A stretch of DNA of 64,000 nucleotides from Selaginella tamariscina (taxonomy: Eukaryota; Streptophyta; Lycopodiopsida; Selaginellales; Selaginellaceae), in NCBI GenBank assembly GCA_003024785.1, contig PUQB01000003.1:62001-126000 (forward strand), in the 5' to 3' direction. The translations under genes and the position numbers were made by a program. Numbering within the stretch: position 1 is the first letter of the stretch; each line of letters opens with the position of its first letter. Shown here piece after piece: positions 1 through 12,249 of the stretch. Below the pieces are notes generated by a model. It was not told the DNA's origin. It ran no database searches and worked only from the letters and a program-made list of their open reading frames with translations.

Positions 1-842
1 ACGTCCTCGTTTTCTGTATATACAACAGAGAATCTCGCCAGTAGCCGTTAAATATACTGTTTAGACTTCATCTTTAGCTACACCAATCAGTCAATAAAAC
101 TTATCATGACTATAGAGCACTATGAACTTTAATAGCAAATAACTATATTAAAATACATATACACCTCATATATGCTGCCACAAAGTATGGACACCAATGG
201 CTCATAATGGCTTGGAAGAATCCTCCACGCTTTCGAGCACGCTTGTGTATACACAACTCTTCTTTTTCTTCACGTATCTATTGCAACCATTACTTAGTAT
301 ATATACTGTACATCTCTTCATCCTCTCAAAGGACAATACATATATATATATATATAATATAGTTATTTAAGATGAGTTAAGTTAAAAAACTAATCTTGTT
401 TAGATAAGTGAAACATGCTTGTCAATACAGCAAGCAAAGCTCTTTGTTTACGTGAAATACAAGTAAAGCAACACGTAGTCACATGATTGTCAATTCACAC
501 AAAGCAATTCTCTATCAATTAAAAAATGTTAGATATACATCCCATTTTTCTACACCAAACAGTCCAATATAAAAATCATTCCATCACATCACCTAAGTCC
601 ATGAGAGTGATCTTTAAATTATACATAAAATAAATCTGGTCCATATACACCAAAGAATCAGCACCTCATATTTGCATGTACAATGCTTTACATGCATATA
701 AACAAACTCATTAAATGACTCAGCCAACAAAAAATACTTATTTTACAAAGGCTGTAAAGTAAACTGGAAATTAAAAAAAAAAAGAAAAAAGAAAAAGAAA
801 ATAAAAAAGCATTAAAAAATAAAAAAAGCAGACCTGGACAAT
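1..842. other. AT-rich flank, no gene seen
   Basis: AT-rich sequence with a short TA run near 340-358 and an A-rich stretch near 772-830. It lies downstream of the VAN3-binding protein gene and probably includes its 3' untranslated region. No coding pattern was found on either strand. Confidence 0.6.
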
Positions 843-2703
843 CTAGTAGCGCTTTTGCTTTGACAGGTCGAGGAGGTAGGAGATGCCTTGAGTCCATATT
901 CTGTGCTCGTAATCGCTTTTACATTCAAACTCTTCAATCTCGGCTGCTGTCGTCTTCAGTCCGAAGTATCTCCTTTGTTCTCCGTTCTCCAATAGAGATC
1001 TCCCCGGCCACGCGGGTATCTCAGCATGTACATCTTTTATCACACCTACATTAATAAATCCATATATATATATATGTGTGTGTGTGTGTGCGCGTGCCAA
1101 AATGTCATAGATTCTATTTGTGTGACTTACGTTTCTTATTCTTCTTCAAAGCCCCTCCTACGTGCCTGCTTTGTAGTTTTAAAATCACCTGTAACATCGT
1201 ATTAACACATATTAACACGTAATTAACATGCATGCATACCTGGTTATGTTTATTAAGATAAACACGTACTGATCTCCAGTGTATCTCTCCTGTTAAAACC
1301 GTTCACAGTAATGTTCAGTTCACACGCACACACGCACGCACACGCATACACCTTTCTTTGTTCGTTTAAGAAACTCGGTTCCTTTTGCAAGAACTTCCTG
1401 TGTAAAAGACTCGGCTTCACTGTCCTCGGACCCGAGCTCGCCACTAAAACTGAGTGATCCTCTCTCATAAGGTATAATCGAAGAACGACTATGGTGCTCT
1501 TTTAATGCCCTCGCCTTGAGCATGGCAGCCCCACGTAATGCTGTTTATAAACGAACAGTTACGGAGGTACTTGTACACAGGACAAAGCACAGAAGGTGCT
1601 TACTATTCTCTTACCGTACACCCACGCACACCCACGCACACACACACACTTACATGTTGCAGCAGCAGCAGTGAGAGTCATTATATCTCCAGCAGTTTTG
1701 ACTCGAACAGCAGAGCCAACCATGGATGCCACTTGTTCATGGTCGGCTCCCATACTCTCGGCGACTTCTACGCACTGCGAGGCAACCAGGGAGGCAGCAG
1801 AAGCCATAGCCATGCTTGTCTTAGCACCTCCATCGTCAATGGCAGAAGCCGCGGTGGCTGCTGCCACCGCTGCTATTGCAGAAGCTACACTAGCAACCTG
1901 GATTGCCGCGTGAATCTGTGCATTCTGTGCACGGACTGCCTCCTTCTTCTTGTCCTTGGTGTCCCTGAACCACTTCCTCACTGACTTTCCAGATCGTATT
2001 GGTGACTTTGGAGCTGTGGAAGATGCAAAACTTGTGCTGCTATGTTGTGAACTAATGCTATGCTGCTGCCAGTAATCACATATGAGAGTTGGAAGACACA
2101 AACTATCAGAACTTACTTGACTTTCTTCTGTGTTCTTCGGTGAGAGAGGAGCAAGGGGACCACTGTGAGTTTTCAGCATTAGCGGCCCACTTCTCTGGTA
2201 ACTCTTCTTCTGAGCACCAAGCTCCTGAGAGAGAAAATGTAACCAATTTCTGCAAAACGGACACTGAAGACACTTACCACTGGCGCGAGTATCCGGTTCA
2301 TTACCATCTCAGAGGTCATGGCAGAAGCAAACGCAAACGGGGTCGTTTCAATCCCGGTTGTCTCTTCAGTACGTTTCACAGCGTACTTGTTCAGGCTGGG
2401 ATTGTATGGAGCCAGCGCTTTGGAGACATCCACAGCCGAAATGCTCCAGGAACGAGAGAGGAATTCCATGGGCTCCAAAGGTGTCTCTGGAGGTGGATAT
2501 GAAGTTGTAGGAGAGGGAAAGTACATGGGGAAATCCTCCTCGATATTCTCCAGATGGTACTGAGAAATGCCACTGTTCTGGCTCTCGAACGACGCCAGAT
2601 TGTGCTCCATTCCATTCTCAAAGTTGAACCCAACATGGCTTATCCCATTGATGGTCGTCTTCGTCATCTCAGAAGCTCGCAAATCTCGCTTCGATCGGTT
2701 CAT
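843..2703 (-). CDS. VAN3-binding protein / FORKED1-like (DUF828 + PH_2 domain)
   Basis: Six minus-strand exons (2278-2703, 1654-2224, 1352-1540, 1240-1289, 1131-1188, 843-1045) have GT-AG borders and matching phases, giving 498 residues without a frameshift. The N-terminal part carries the family hallmark [16 protein letters not shown] followed by AVDVSKAL. The middle has a basic patch ([17 protein letters not shown]) and an alanine-rich helical stretch ending in AAAATSLRGAA. The last three exons encode a PH-like domain ([16 protein letters not shown], then [17 protein letters not shown]). By family knowledge these proteins bind phosphoinositides and the ARF-GAP VAN3 on trans-Golgi/endosomal membranes, affecting auxin transport and vein patterning. 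The start at 2703 is the first ATG of exon 1; an in-frame ATG a dozen codons later is also possible. The gene looks complete and functional. Confidence 0.9.
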
Positions 2704-2817
2704 CTCATCCTTCCTGCAGCATGGTTTTCCACATAAGTGCGCTCACATTCATCAATATGCATTGTAAGATAAAAAATCCAAGTGCTTTCGATCATAAATG
2801 GCTGAGGAAACCGAAAT

Positions 2818-3326
2818 TTATACCTGTTGCCGCAACAGCTCCTTTATTGCAAGACATGAACAGTTTTCATCCTCCCTGCATCGCAGAACGAATACAATAC
2901 AATGCGCTACTGGAGATTGCCAAAGATATACATACCATTTGGGCCTAAGAAACGCCCAGCAGGATCAAAATCTGCTGCTGGTACGCCGAGGAGGATTGAA
3001 ACTGCCTGACTGATGAATCTGGCCAAAACCCGCCGCAAAGCCTCACATCAGGACGCAGATTTTGACGGGAATCCCTCAGCTGCCACGCAAAACCTGTGCG
3101 GAGATGGAAAGAATACAGACAGATCGCACACACATTCGCCACGCACGAACTAGCGCCTTCCTTCCCCTGCAATCTCCTGACTCCTCCAGAAGAAAAGAAA
3201 AATACGAATTAAAACCTTATTGGCGGAATGTGCAATCTCCTCAACATTCCGGAACGGAATCCTCACGTCCGTTATGATTCTTTCCAGAATAGCCTTGCCG
3301 ATGGACGACTGCCAGCCGGTTGACAT
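2818..3326 (-). CDS. Hypothetical 102-aa protein in three exons
   Basis: Not recognised. Three minus-strand segments (3216-3326, 2936-3041, 2818-2909) join through GT-AG junctions with matching phases and end at a TAA, giving 102 residues. The protein starts MSTGWQSSIGKAILERIITD and has the segments FISQAVSILLGVPAADFDP and IKELLRQQV at its end. There is no signal peptide or clear membrane helix. It sits head-to-tail with the VAN3-binding gene, 115 bases upstream of that gene's start. The evidence is only phase consistency plus a protein-like composition, so it could be a chance chain or a 5' exon set of another transcript. Confidence 0.4.
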
Positions 3327-5263
3327 GATAGTCGAGCGTTTTAAAAGAAGACACATTTTCTTTTTGAAGTTCGTATACCTCCTTTTATCGAGAGTAAGAT
3401 TCTTTCTGTTGATATCGAACCTTGGACCATGTTTATTAGAGTAATTAAATCTTTAAAGTATAGATATTGCAAGTGATCAAGTATATCACATGGTTATTGA
3501 TGGTGAGGCAATTAACATGGTAAAAAAAACCATATCTTGGGGCGTCAATCATGGGGAATTAGCGTCACATTGTCGTTGAATAAGGACAACAAGCACATGT
3601 AGAGAGGGATTGTATAGCATCATAGTGTCATTCTCAGCTCTAAGTGATTTAGCTAGCTACACTTTGTCTCATATAGTGTAAGCACCACCATGTGACTATA
3701 TATCTTTGTATATTCTCTTATTCCGTTACAACCTTGTATATTCAAATGTTTCTAGGGAGTATCAGAAAAGTCAGAGCCTCGTCAAACTATTGTTACACCA
3801 TTCTCTAGTGCACAAGCTCGAATCCAGCTCTGTACACTAGATTGCTACACATTCACGTGTGCGTGCGGGTGTGTGTACATATATGTATGGGATGTGTAGA
3901 TATGACGTATATTGCATTACTAACAGACATGAGCTACTATGTTCTTCTCAAGCCACACGGAAAGTGGCGTGCAGATATTGGACAAAAGGATCTGTAAGAG
4001 ACAGCTGCTTGTTCTTCTGTGTGTGGTGCATACAGCGCGACTCTTTTAAGTTTTTTAGATGATGTTTGGTTGGTCGAAGCTTCCTAGTGTATTGTGAAAA
4101 TCCAATCTTTTATGTATTTATTTTGATATCGCACCAACCATGTAAGGTAACCAATCATAGGAATATTCACTTGATATGTTTGTGTTCTTCACTTTTATCT
4201 GTTGCGACACAGAACCCCGTTGAGCCGTACACTCCAACAACTTAAACAGTACGGCTCTGGCCATTGTGGCGGTACATTTCCTGTGTTTATTACGTGGTTA
4301 GTTAAATTAATTTATAAAGATGATTATTTATTGTTTTTATCTGGTGCGAGGAATTTGAGATAGCGACCAGGAGAGGAAAAAACCAGGAATAATTCCTGGA
4401 CTGAGTTATTCCCGTAGCAGCAACAAACACGTAAAGACTTGGTCCCTACATGTGTGTGCACGGAGAGGAGACGTATGTGCGTGAGCATATGTGTGTGCGT
4501 GTGCATGTGTGTTTGATTATTTATATAAGGAGACAAAAACCAGCTACCTGGATTGGAGCTTTGCAGATCCATACAAGCACGTAAAGACTTAGTCAGGCAC
4601 ATGCGTGCGTGTTTGGGTGTGTGCGTGTGTGTGAGGAACTAAAACAGTACAATGTGCCATAAAAATACACATCTTCAAAAAAAGTGGGTGTGTTTAACTG
4701 ATACAATTTCTACTAATAATAAAAACTCACCAATTAGTTATATTAAACTAGTTTACTACGATAAAATTTTAATAAGATTTTAACCTGTAGAATATTCTTT
4801 AGAATCTTATGACATTTTTGTTTTTTAATGTTTTTTGTGGAATGCCACGAAAGTTTAGTATATACATATTAAATTATTAATTAATATATATTAAATATCT
4901 AGCATACAAATCCAATCCCCTCTAAAGTTGCGGCTGCTCTTGGTGGTTTAAAATTGCGGCTCGTCGACAATCACTATTCATTTATATTTCTCTCTTCCCA
5001 CAAATCCCATTCCGTCCCATAGAGTCCCACGAATCCCATTCCCTCCCATAGAATCCCCACAATTCAAATGGCACCAAAGGCCGCTCTTCACCAAAGAGTT
5101 CATCGAGTAATACCGAGATTAAGGTTTCTTTTTTGGTTCTGATTTTATTATTTAATTAAATGTGTGAAACGTGTAACACCCACAAGATGGCACGTAATAC
5201 GCAGGAATATTCCATCAGAGAAAAAAGGTTTTAGGGCTTTTTTGTGTGAACAAAGAGTTTTTA
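3327..5263. other. Intergenic, no gene seen
   Basis: AT-rich with TG-repeat patches. Two short direct repeats sharing 'CACGTAAAGACTTRGTC' lie near 4430 and 4577, each followed by TG-rich sequence. Candidate reading frames are made of repeat-derived residues and show no family resemblance. Confidence 0.5.
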
Positions 5264-6857
5264 ATGGCGGCAGTTCAGAAGTTATATGAGGCCTGCAAAA
5301 TCTCTCTTGCCTCTGCTACTAATTCTCTCCCTCTCCATTGGTTGTCAAGAAAATATGTCACGTTTTTAGGTGGGTTTAATATAATTAAATGCTTAATTAT
5401 CGGTCTTTTGAAGCTTAAATTTACTATATAAATCTGCCCATATTGTGAATTTCTCATCATTAAGTCTATACAGTTCATCTTGGTTATCTATATTAATGAA
5501 TGCACTAATATATTATACATGTATGTGTGTGCATACACATATACATTATATACGTATATACACCATACATATTATACACAAAAGACGCAGATAACACACA
5601 CACATCTGTATTTTTTCTAAGTTTTCTGAAGACTGTGTGTGTGTGTCTCTCTCTATATATGGTATTAAACATAATTGCAATAGTTTAGAGTTTGTGTGCA
5701 TATAAGTTTGATATATAATCTATTCAATATATCTGACATCTGCTTGATTATGCAATATTAATAGAAGTACAGTAATATTAAGTATATCAAGACACGGTTT
5801 TGAGTACATTAAGAGGTCTATACGTATATGCGCGCATATTTCTGTACAGAACGGGGATACACATCTATAATTGATATATAAAGTGAAGTACATGTTATAG
5901 TAATACAAGGTCTTGAGTGCGTTAAGAAGATACAACATAAGTACATATATATACACAGGTATACACAACACACATTCATCCATGTTATACGTAAGTGACG
6001 GTTTCCTCGTTGTGTGGTAGACAATATGAAATGCTCAGATGTGGGATTAAGCGAGGAATCGCTAAACCAGCTTAATTACCAAAACCGGGGCTTTGGATTC
6101 TTTGGTTTAAATGGACAACGAGGTAGACACTCAAGTATGAGTCCTCGATGGGCACCACCTATCTCTTACCTTCATTTATCCGAATCCAACAGCTTTTCGG
6201 TAAGTAATAGTGTGTGTGTGTGCTTGTTTCTTATTAACACTATTCTGTTATAATAGATGGGAATATTTTGTTTACCAACCTCTTCAACTATACCACTACA
6301 TGATCACCCGGGAATGACAGTATTCAGCAGATTACTCCATGGCACCTTACATGTGAGATCATATGACTGGGTTGACACAGACCCTGATCCAGACCCTTCA
6401 AAACGTAAGTTTTGTGTGTGTGAGAGAGAGATTAACAGTTAATGTTTAATTCCAGCAAGGTTAGCAAAGCTAGTTTTGGATCAAGTAATGACAGGACCAT
6501 GTGATACTGTGGTATTATACCCGAGAGCTGGGGGAAATATACATGCTTTTACATCGATTAATTCATGTGCTATACTCGATGTTTTAACTCCACCATACTC
6601 TCCTTCAACAGGAAGGCATTGCACATACTATCGTGCACTTCCATTATCCAGTTTACCAGGTTTGCTTAACTAGATATAAGTTTATACACATATCTATACA
6701 TTATGTTAAATTTAGTGAAAGGAATTAATAATATGTTTTCTTCATAGATGAACACCAATACGAAGGACTTGACGATGAGAATTATGTTATTTACTTGAGG
6801 ATCAGCCGCCGGACGATTTCGTTGTACGGAATGGTGTGTATACTGGTCCAAAGGTGA
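5264..6857 (+). CDS. PCO: Plant cysteine oxidase (2-aminoethanethiol dioxygenase-like)
   Basis: Five exons (5264-5369, 6021-6199, 6257-6404, 6456-6659, 6748-6857) join in phase. The product starts [12 protein letters not shown] and contains the family core [20 protein letters not shown] with the HDHPGM iron-binding histidines, then [16 protein letters not shown], and a third metal histidine in GGNIHAFTS. By family knowledge this non-haem Fe(II) thiol dioxygenase oxidises the N-terminal cysteine of ERF-VII factors and so marks them for the Arg/N-degron pathway when oxygen is present. The last exon shifts frame by one base near 6785-6798. The frame as written ends at 6857, but the neighbouring frame gives the expected family end ([18 protein letters not shown]) and stops at 6865. 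The shift is either an assembly indel or recent damage to the last 20 or so residues. The start is the ATG directly before the conserved KLYEAC segment. Confidence 0.85.
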
Positions 6858-7240
6858 AACTTTGATAAAAAGAAGTGTTGTTCTTGTTAAATGTACAACC
6901 ATTGTATATGCATTATAACCAATTGTGATAAATTTATATAACTGAATGGAAGTTTAATACGATTGTGTGTGTGTGTGTGTGTGTGTGTAGAAAATATGTT
7001 TGTTGAGAGAGAGAGAGTGAGAACATTACACTCATTGAACAACTTAAAATTATATTTAATATGATTAAGTTCAAATTTCTGAATTTAATAATATTCATTT
7101 AGACTTGTTCTTTCCCGTGTTGTAGTGTTCAAATTAAATCACAACACTTAATTATATAACGAAGTTACATGTAGGCCACCTGTTACACTGACATTGTCTT
7201 TCACACGACAAAAGTTCCTTTGAATATTCTCCCGGTTGAG

Positions 7241-7340
7241 ATGAATATTCTTGTGGTATCCACGTGGCAGTTGACACGTGCCCAATGAATAAAAAAGGAC
7301 TCACATGAATATTCCTGTGGTACGTTCCCTGCCACGTAGG
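7241..7340 (+). promoter_or_regulatory. Promoter segment with two G-boxes and a duplicated 18-bp motif
   Basis: Two perfect CACGTG G-boxes lie at 7261-7266 and 7275-7280. They are framed by two copies of the 18-bp motif ATGAATATTCYTGTGGTA at 7241-7258 and 7305-7322. A further CCACGTAGG core lies just after the second copy. All are 110-210 bases upstream of the steroid-binding protein ATG. G-boxes are bound by bZIP/bHLH factors (light, abscisic acid). The role of the repeated motif is unknown. Confidence 0.45.
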
Positions 7341-7447
7341 ACATCCACGACAAACCCTACTTTTTCCACACAGCGCGGAGCAGGAGGAAAGAAACAACAG
7401 GTAAGGACAGTGTATGCAAAATTTCTTTACTGCAATTTCTTGCAGGG

Positions 7448-7771
7448 ATGGCATACGCACAAGTGGGCAACATCACATTGAACGAGCTGAAGAAATTCGA
7501 CGGCAGCGATCCGACAGTCCCCGTGTGCGTGGCGATACGTGGCAAGATCTACAATGTCTCCGCAGCCATGAATTTCTACGGCCCCGGAGGTCCGTACGGA
7601 GTGTTCGCAGGGAAAGATGCCAGCAGGGGGCTTGCCAAGATGAGTACCAAGGCGGAAGAGGTTAGCGGTTCGATCGAGGATCTGACGGACAAGGAATTGA
7701 ATACTCTGCTTGATTGGGAGAAGAAGTTTTCTGATAAGTACCCTGTGGTTGGCTCTATTGTCTCTGGTTGA
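7448..7771 (+). CDS. Short membrane steroid-binding protein (cytochrome b5-like haem/steroid-binding domain)
   Basis: One uninterrupted 107-residue frame starting MAYAQVGNITLNELKKFDGS and ending YPVVGSIVSG. It covers a complete cytochrome b5-like haem/steroid-binding domain, with IYVA-type strand VCVAIRGKIYNVSAAMNFYG, the GGPYGVFAGKDASRGLAKMS core and the WEKKFSDKYPVVG end. It matches the short plant form (about 100 residues, no transmembrane helix, like Arabidopsis MP3) rather than the membrane-anchored MSBP1/2. The family is related to the animal progesterone receptor membrane component; the plant short form is poorly understood. The gene has no intron in the coding part, unlike its neighbours. 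Confidence 0.92.
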   Translation: MAYAQVGNITLNELKKFDGSDPTVPVCVAIRGKIYNVSAAMNFYGPGGPYGVFAGKDASRGLAKMSTKAEEVSGSIEDLTDKELNTLLDWEKKFSDKYPVVGSIVSG

Positions 7772-10700
7772 TTTCAGTGTGATAGCAAAATATATTACTA
7801 TAAGGTTGTGATTATACTGAATTAACTGCATTGCCACGTATGAAAGGCTTCTCGGCTGAGTTTTGTGTAGAATGATTTTATTATAATATATATATATATA
7901 TAAACACTAATGTGTTCTAGATTTTAATAGTTTTCATAACCTCACAAGTTATGTTATGGGTTCCTTTTACAAACCAATAGACCAAATGATTATTGAGACA
8001 TTGGGTACTTTGCCTTCTATTAGACCGACTAAGCCATTCTGGAATAGTTAATTCTCAAGATGTGATCTTCAGTTCCTTAGCTCTAATATATCTCTTCGGG
8101 CAGCTCTTGTATATCTCCTACTAAACTTATTGCTTTACTAACTAATCTAACATTCCTCTAGGTAGGCTGTGCATTATTCTTTTATACAGGAGTGGTAAAG
8201 TCAATATATTTCTCCCTTTTTTTTAGTATAGTTTGAACTTGCTTTCTTTATCTCTCCATATCCATATAATAAGTGCTTGTCCACTTGTTATAGAACTCCT
8301 CCCCGTTAGTAGTACCAATGATAAAAAAGAGCTGGAGAAGTGGATGCCTCCATTTCTCTCTTGTTAACGTCAAACCAGTTATTGTTCCGCCATTTTTTTA
8401 TGTTGATAAGGTATTGGAAGGTTATCTTTATAACATTAGCTTCGTGATCAACTTTAAACTTCCGTGCCATTCCTATGTGCTTTACTCTATATCATGTAAT
8501 AGTATTACACATTATGGGTTAACCAAACATGACATCAAGCTCTCGTTGTTCATAGGTTCCAGAGGCCTAACCATGGCAGTTCAAACATGACGTTGAACTC
8601 TGAGGCTTAAGAGGCTTAACTATGACATTCCCAATATGACGTCAAGATTTTATTGTTCATGGGCTCTAGATGTTACACTCCTCCAACGGACAGTGGGTTC
8701 TCGAACCAACCCTTGGCCTTGTGTAGAGCAGGTACTTAGCTAAAGTAACAGATCCTCGTGTTCAGGTCGTGCCACAACCCATCCCTTGGAGAAGGAAGGG
8801 GCAAGTCTTCTTATGTGAGATGAGGAAAACTTATTTTGTGGTTTGGAATTATAAAGGAGAAGCCGAAAACAAGTGCATTTTGGGGGTGATGAAAATGTTT
8901 ATGAATTCGACGTTACTTTGACAAAAACATGACGAAGAAGTTCCCTTTCTCGAAATGCGCATGGCATATGGCTGAGCCCAAAGAGGGTAGAAAGGGTATA
9001 GACAGGTTTCCTTGTCATGGGGACCATGGGCAAACAATCAGATAAGATAGAAACAGATCACCATGTAAAGAGTTTTTATAGTGAGGTGCTTAATACATTA
9101 AGAATAAAAAGTAAAATTTTGTTAAGTATAAATCCTCGCCAAGACCATCCACCTTTTATAAACCTTTTACAAGGATGTTCTCACACATGGGTTGGCATCT
9201 ATGCCTTGAACTTAACTTGCTCAGCAAGAGCATCATTTGGCCAAAGGAGTTGGGTACATATTGAGACTCACACATTCTTCATGTTAAGGGCTACTTTTTC
9301 ATAATTAATATAGTTATTATGTAATTCCATTTTGATTCCAATTATCACAGTGGGCACTTTTGAATTCCATATTTGAATTGTCAAAATGAATAAGATATAT
9401 TGTACAAGGATAACCATCACATTAAGCATATACACGAGTGGATAACTTAAGACAAATATTATTTAGAACTATTTAAGTTCTCAAATACAAGGCTTGTTCT
9501 AATAGGTCCCTTCGTGTGTGTGCATTGGACAACATGAGCATTGACTTGGGCTAATCTTGTGAGTAATTGATGTACTTGTCGATATGTTATCCTTTATATC
9601 ATCCTTATTAAGTCAGTAATGTACTCGTAGAAACTTAATTATCACGACATATTGTAAGGAAGCATAATAACTTTTGAACCATATGAATAAATTTAATTAA
9701 AAATAATATTTATCATTTTTAATTTAATTTTGATTATATTGCTTAGAAATTTGAGGTGCTGATAATTTTGTTACATTACAACTTTTCACTTTTATTTAAC
9801 CATAAGAAAAAAAAAGTTAAAAATTTAGTTTGAGATTATGAAAAAGAATCTATTAATTTAATATGAATTTTTTTAATAATTGTAAAAAGTTGGTAAAGTG
9901 TGGATACAACATATATTAAAGTCTTACCCTTACTTACTGTGATGTTAATAAGGAAAACTCAAGAGACACAAAAGAGAATATAAATTATGAATACAAAATG
10001 AATAAAAATGATGATAATCAACGTACATAGTCTCTTATTAAAATTATTAATTTTATTTATAAAGATAAATCATAATAAACGTGATGGTGGGTCTAATAAA
10101 AATTTTAAATTCGCACAAAAATAAATGAATTTAAAGAAGAATAATTTGAGCTGAAAAAATAAAATTCATATATATAATTATAAGAGAGTAAATATATTAT
10201 ATCAAAATGTCCTAATACAAGTGAACTAAATGTTTTATCTATAATGCATATGAACACATTATAACAAGTTGTTTTTTTAAGCAAACTTAAAACATAATAT
10301 AAAACATATAAAGGAGTTTGTTAAGGGAAAGTGTTTAATTCTTGGTGAATATTGAAGTAACTCATAATTTTATATATGCAAACATGATATAAAGAATGAG
10401 GGTTAGATAAAAGGTTATGAAAAAAAAATCAATATAACTTTCGTTTACAAAAGTTAGTATAATTCATAAATAAGGTGAAAGTTAGAAATAAAAATTGAAG
10501 TTAGATTTGTAATCATTTTTATTTCTTTTATAGTAACCTTGTATAATATAAATTTTAATGAAAGTTAGAAAATGAAAGTTAAAGCTGGACTTTGTAATAT
10601 TATTTAAACTCATTTTTTATTTTCTCTATAGTAACATTGTATAATACAAATTTTTATAATAATTTTTTATACAATATATAAACATGACAAGAGATGTGTG

Positions 10701-11117
10701 AATATTTCCACCGTAACAAACTCTAATACTCTAAACAACATTTAAAAGTACATGCATAAAATTATAGAACACATTATTAAATGCATTACTCATATAAGAA
10801 AATGTGTTAATTTTACCCAGTAAGCATATATTTATATTATAACATTTAATTTATATTGTATATTGATATGTTTTTACTTTTTAAGGAATGTAACTCATTT
10901 ATGTATTAAAGAGAAACATGTTCTGCACTAAAGGGATGACACATATATACATATATACATCAGCACATGTCAACCATTCAAATATATTTAAAAATACAAG
11001 GTGGTATTTTAGAAGTCATCGTTTTTTAATTGCAGGAAGCAGAATCCAACAAATAACATAATACGTGGCATGCTGGACTAAACTAAATTCAGGGCATTCT
11101 ACCTATTCAGAATAGCT
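7772..11117. other. AT-rich intergenic region, probably old repeats
   Basis: No gene recognised in 3.3 kb. A TA run lies near 7885-7905. At 8530-8680 two imperfect direct repeats share TGACRTCAAG and TTGTTCATRGG. From 9650 to 10950 the DNA is strongly AT-rich with many short A/T runs. Frames at 8318-8590 and 9017-9304 have no similarity I can name. Confidence 0.5.
8690..8760 (-). mobile_element. Possible tRNA-derived SINE or tRNA pseudogene (Pol III A/B boxes)
   Basis: Read on the minus strand there is an A-box-like TTAGCTAAGTACC, followed about 35 bases later by a B-box-like GGTTCGAGAACC inside a short stem (GGGTT...AACCC). The order and spacing fit a tRNA-type internal promoter. The T loop is one base too long, and no acceptor stem or anticodon arm was found, so an intact tRNA is excluded. 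Chance similarity remains possible. Confidence 0.25.
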
Positions 11118-11626
11118 ATGGCGGATAATAACGTCTACAAATTTGTGTTTGTACATGGAGCAGGCCATGGGGCATGGTGCTGGTACAAAGTGGTAAACAA
11201 AATCAAACAGGCTGCACATTCTGCTGCAACCGTCGATCTTACAAGTGCTGGGATCAATCCTGTAGATCCCAATGAAATCTCAACACTGGCTGCATATTCT
11301 CAACCGCTTGTAGACCTCATCAACTCCATTCCAGACGGAGATAAAGTATTCATACACGCATGCGTGTGTGTGTGTGTGTGTGTTAGCGTGCGTCTTTGTG
11401 CGTTAAGCGTGTACCATTGATCATGTTTTGCGTATATAAGATGCTAGGTTATGGGATTCTTATGTATATATATATGCCAGGTGATATTAGTGGCTCACAG
11501 TATGGGAGGATTGATTATCACTTACATCATGGAGCATTGTCCAGAAAAATGTGCGGCTGCAATCTTTGTGGCAGCATCCATGTTTCCTTCTGGTTCTAAA
11601 GCCATGGAGCTCCAACAAAAGGCAAG

Positions 11627-11664
<38 letters not shown>

Positions 11665-12201
11665 GCACACACGCACATGCACATGCACGTGCACGTGCAG
11701 AGAGAGAGAGAGAGATGTGTTTGACAGGCGTTAAAGGTGAGTGACGCTTTTACCGGGAACGTGAATTTCTTTATAAAGAGGGATCCGACATCCCCACGTC
11801 TGCTCAGGTGAAGATGGAGGTTGTTCAAGATGTTTTCTACCATCTTTGTCCCCTAGAGGTAATACACGTGCGTGCGTGCGTGCGTGTGTGAGAGAGAGAG
11901 AGAGTCCAAACATGTTTTTCAGGATGTGGAGCTTGCAAAAGATGCTTTTGAAGCCAAGTCCGAGACTACCTCCCAATGAATTGTGTGTAAAGTTTACACA
12001 AGAGAGATATGGGCAAGTTCCTCGGTTTTACATAAAGACTATGGAGGACAGGATTATCACTCCACATATTCAGGACATGTACATAGAAAACAATCCTCCT
12101 AAGCAGGTTCTCGAACTTGCATCGGACCACAGCCCTTCTTCTGTATGCCTGATGCCCTCGTCGATCTGCTCTTGCAAATTGCTTCGTCTCTTAATGCTTA
12201 A
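11118..12201 (+). CDS. Methylesterase / hydroxynitrile-lyase-like alpha/beta hydrolase, frame broken by indels
   Basis: Four exons (11118-11345, 11481-11621, 11728-11858, 11923-12201) encode an alpha/beta hydrolase of the MES/HNL family, about 265 residues. The oxyanion motif HGAGHGAWCW is at residues 12-21, and the nucleophile Ser lies in AHSMGGL. The late acid and His regions are TMEDRIITP and SDH. Intron 2 appears to use a GC donor (AAG|GCAAGT). Family members hydrolyse methyl esters of salicylate, jasmonate or auxin, or cleave cyanohydrins; the substrate cannot be told here. The frame shifts by one base at a T run (about 11748), an A run (11937-11940) and near 12131. Each neighbouring frame continues the family sequence. 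Either three assembly indels or a young pseudogene. Confidence 0.75.
11622..11716. repeat. Compound (CA)n / (GA)n microsatellite in methylesterase intron 2
   Basis: A long CA run, then GCACAY repeats and a GA run fill most of intron 2. Similar runs lie in the other introns of this gene. Confidence 0.9.
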
Positions 12202-12218
12202 ACGTTACCTTTGTCAAA

Positions 12219-12249
<31 letters not shown>

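Noticed and set aside
9017..9304. 95-residue plus-strand frame
   Set aside because: Low-information composition in a repeat-rich region and no recognisable motif.
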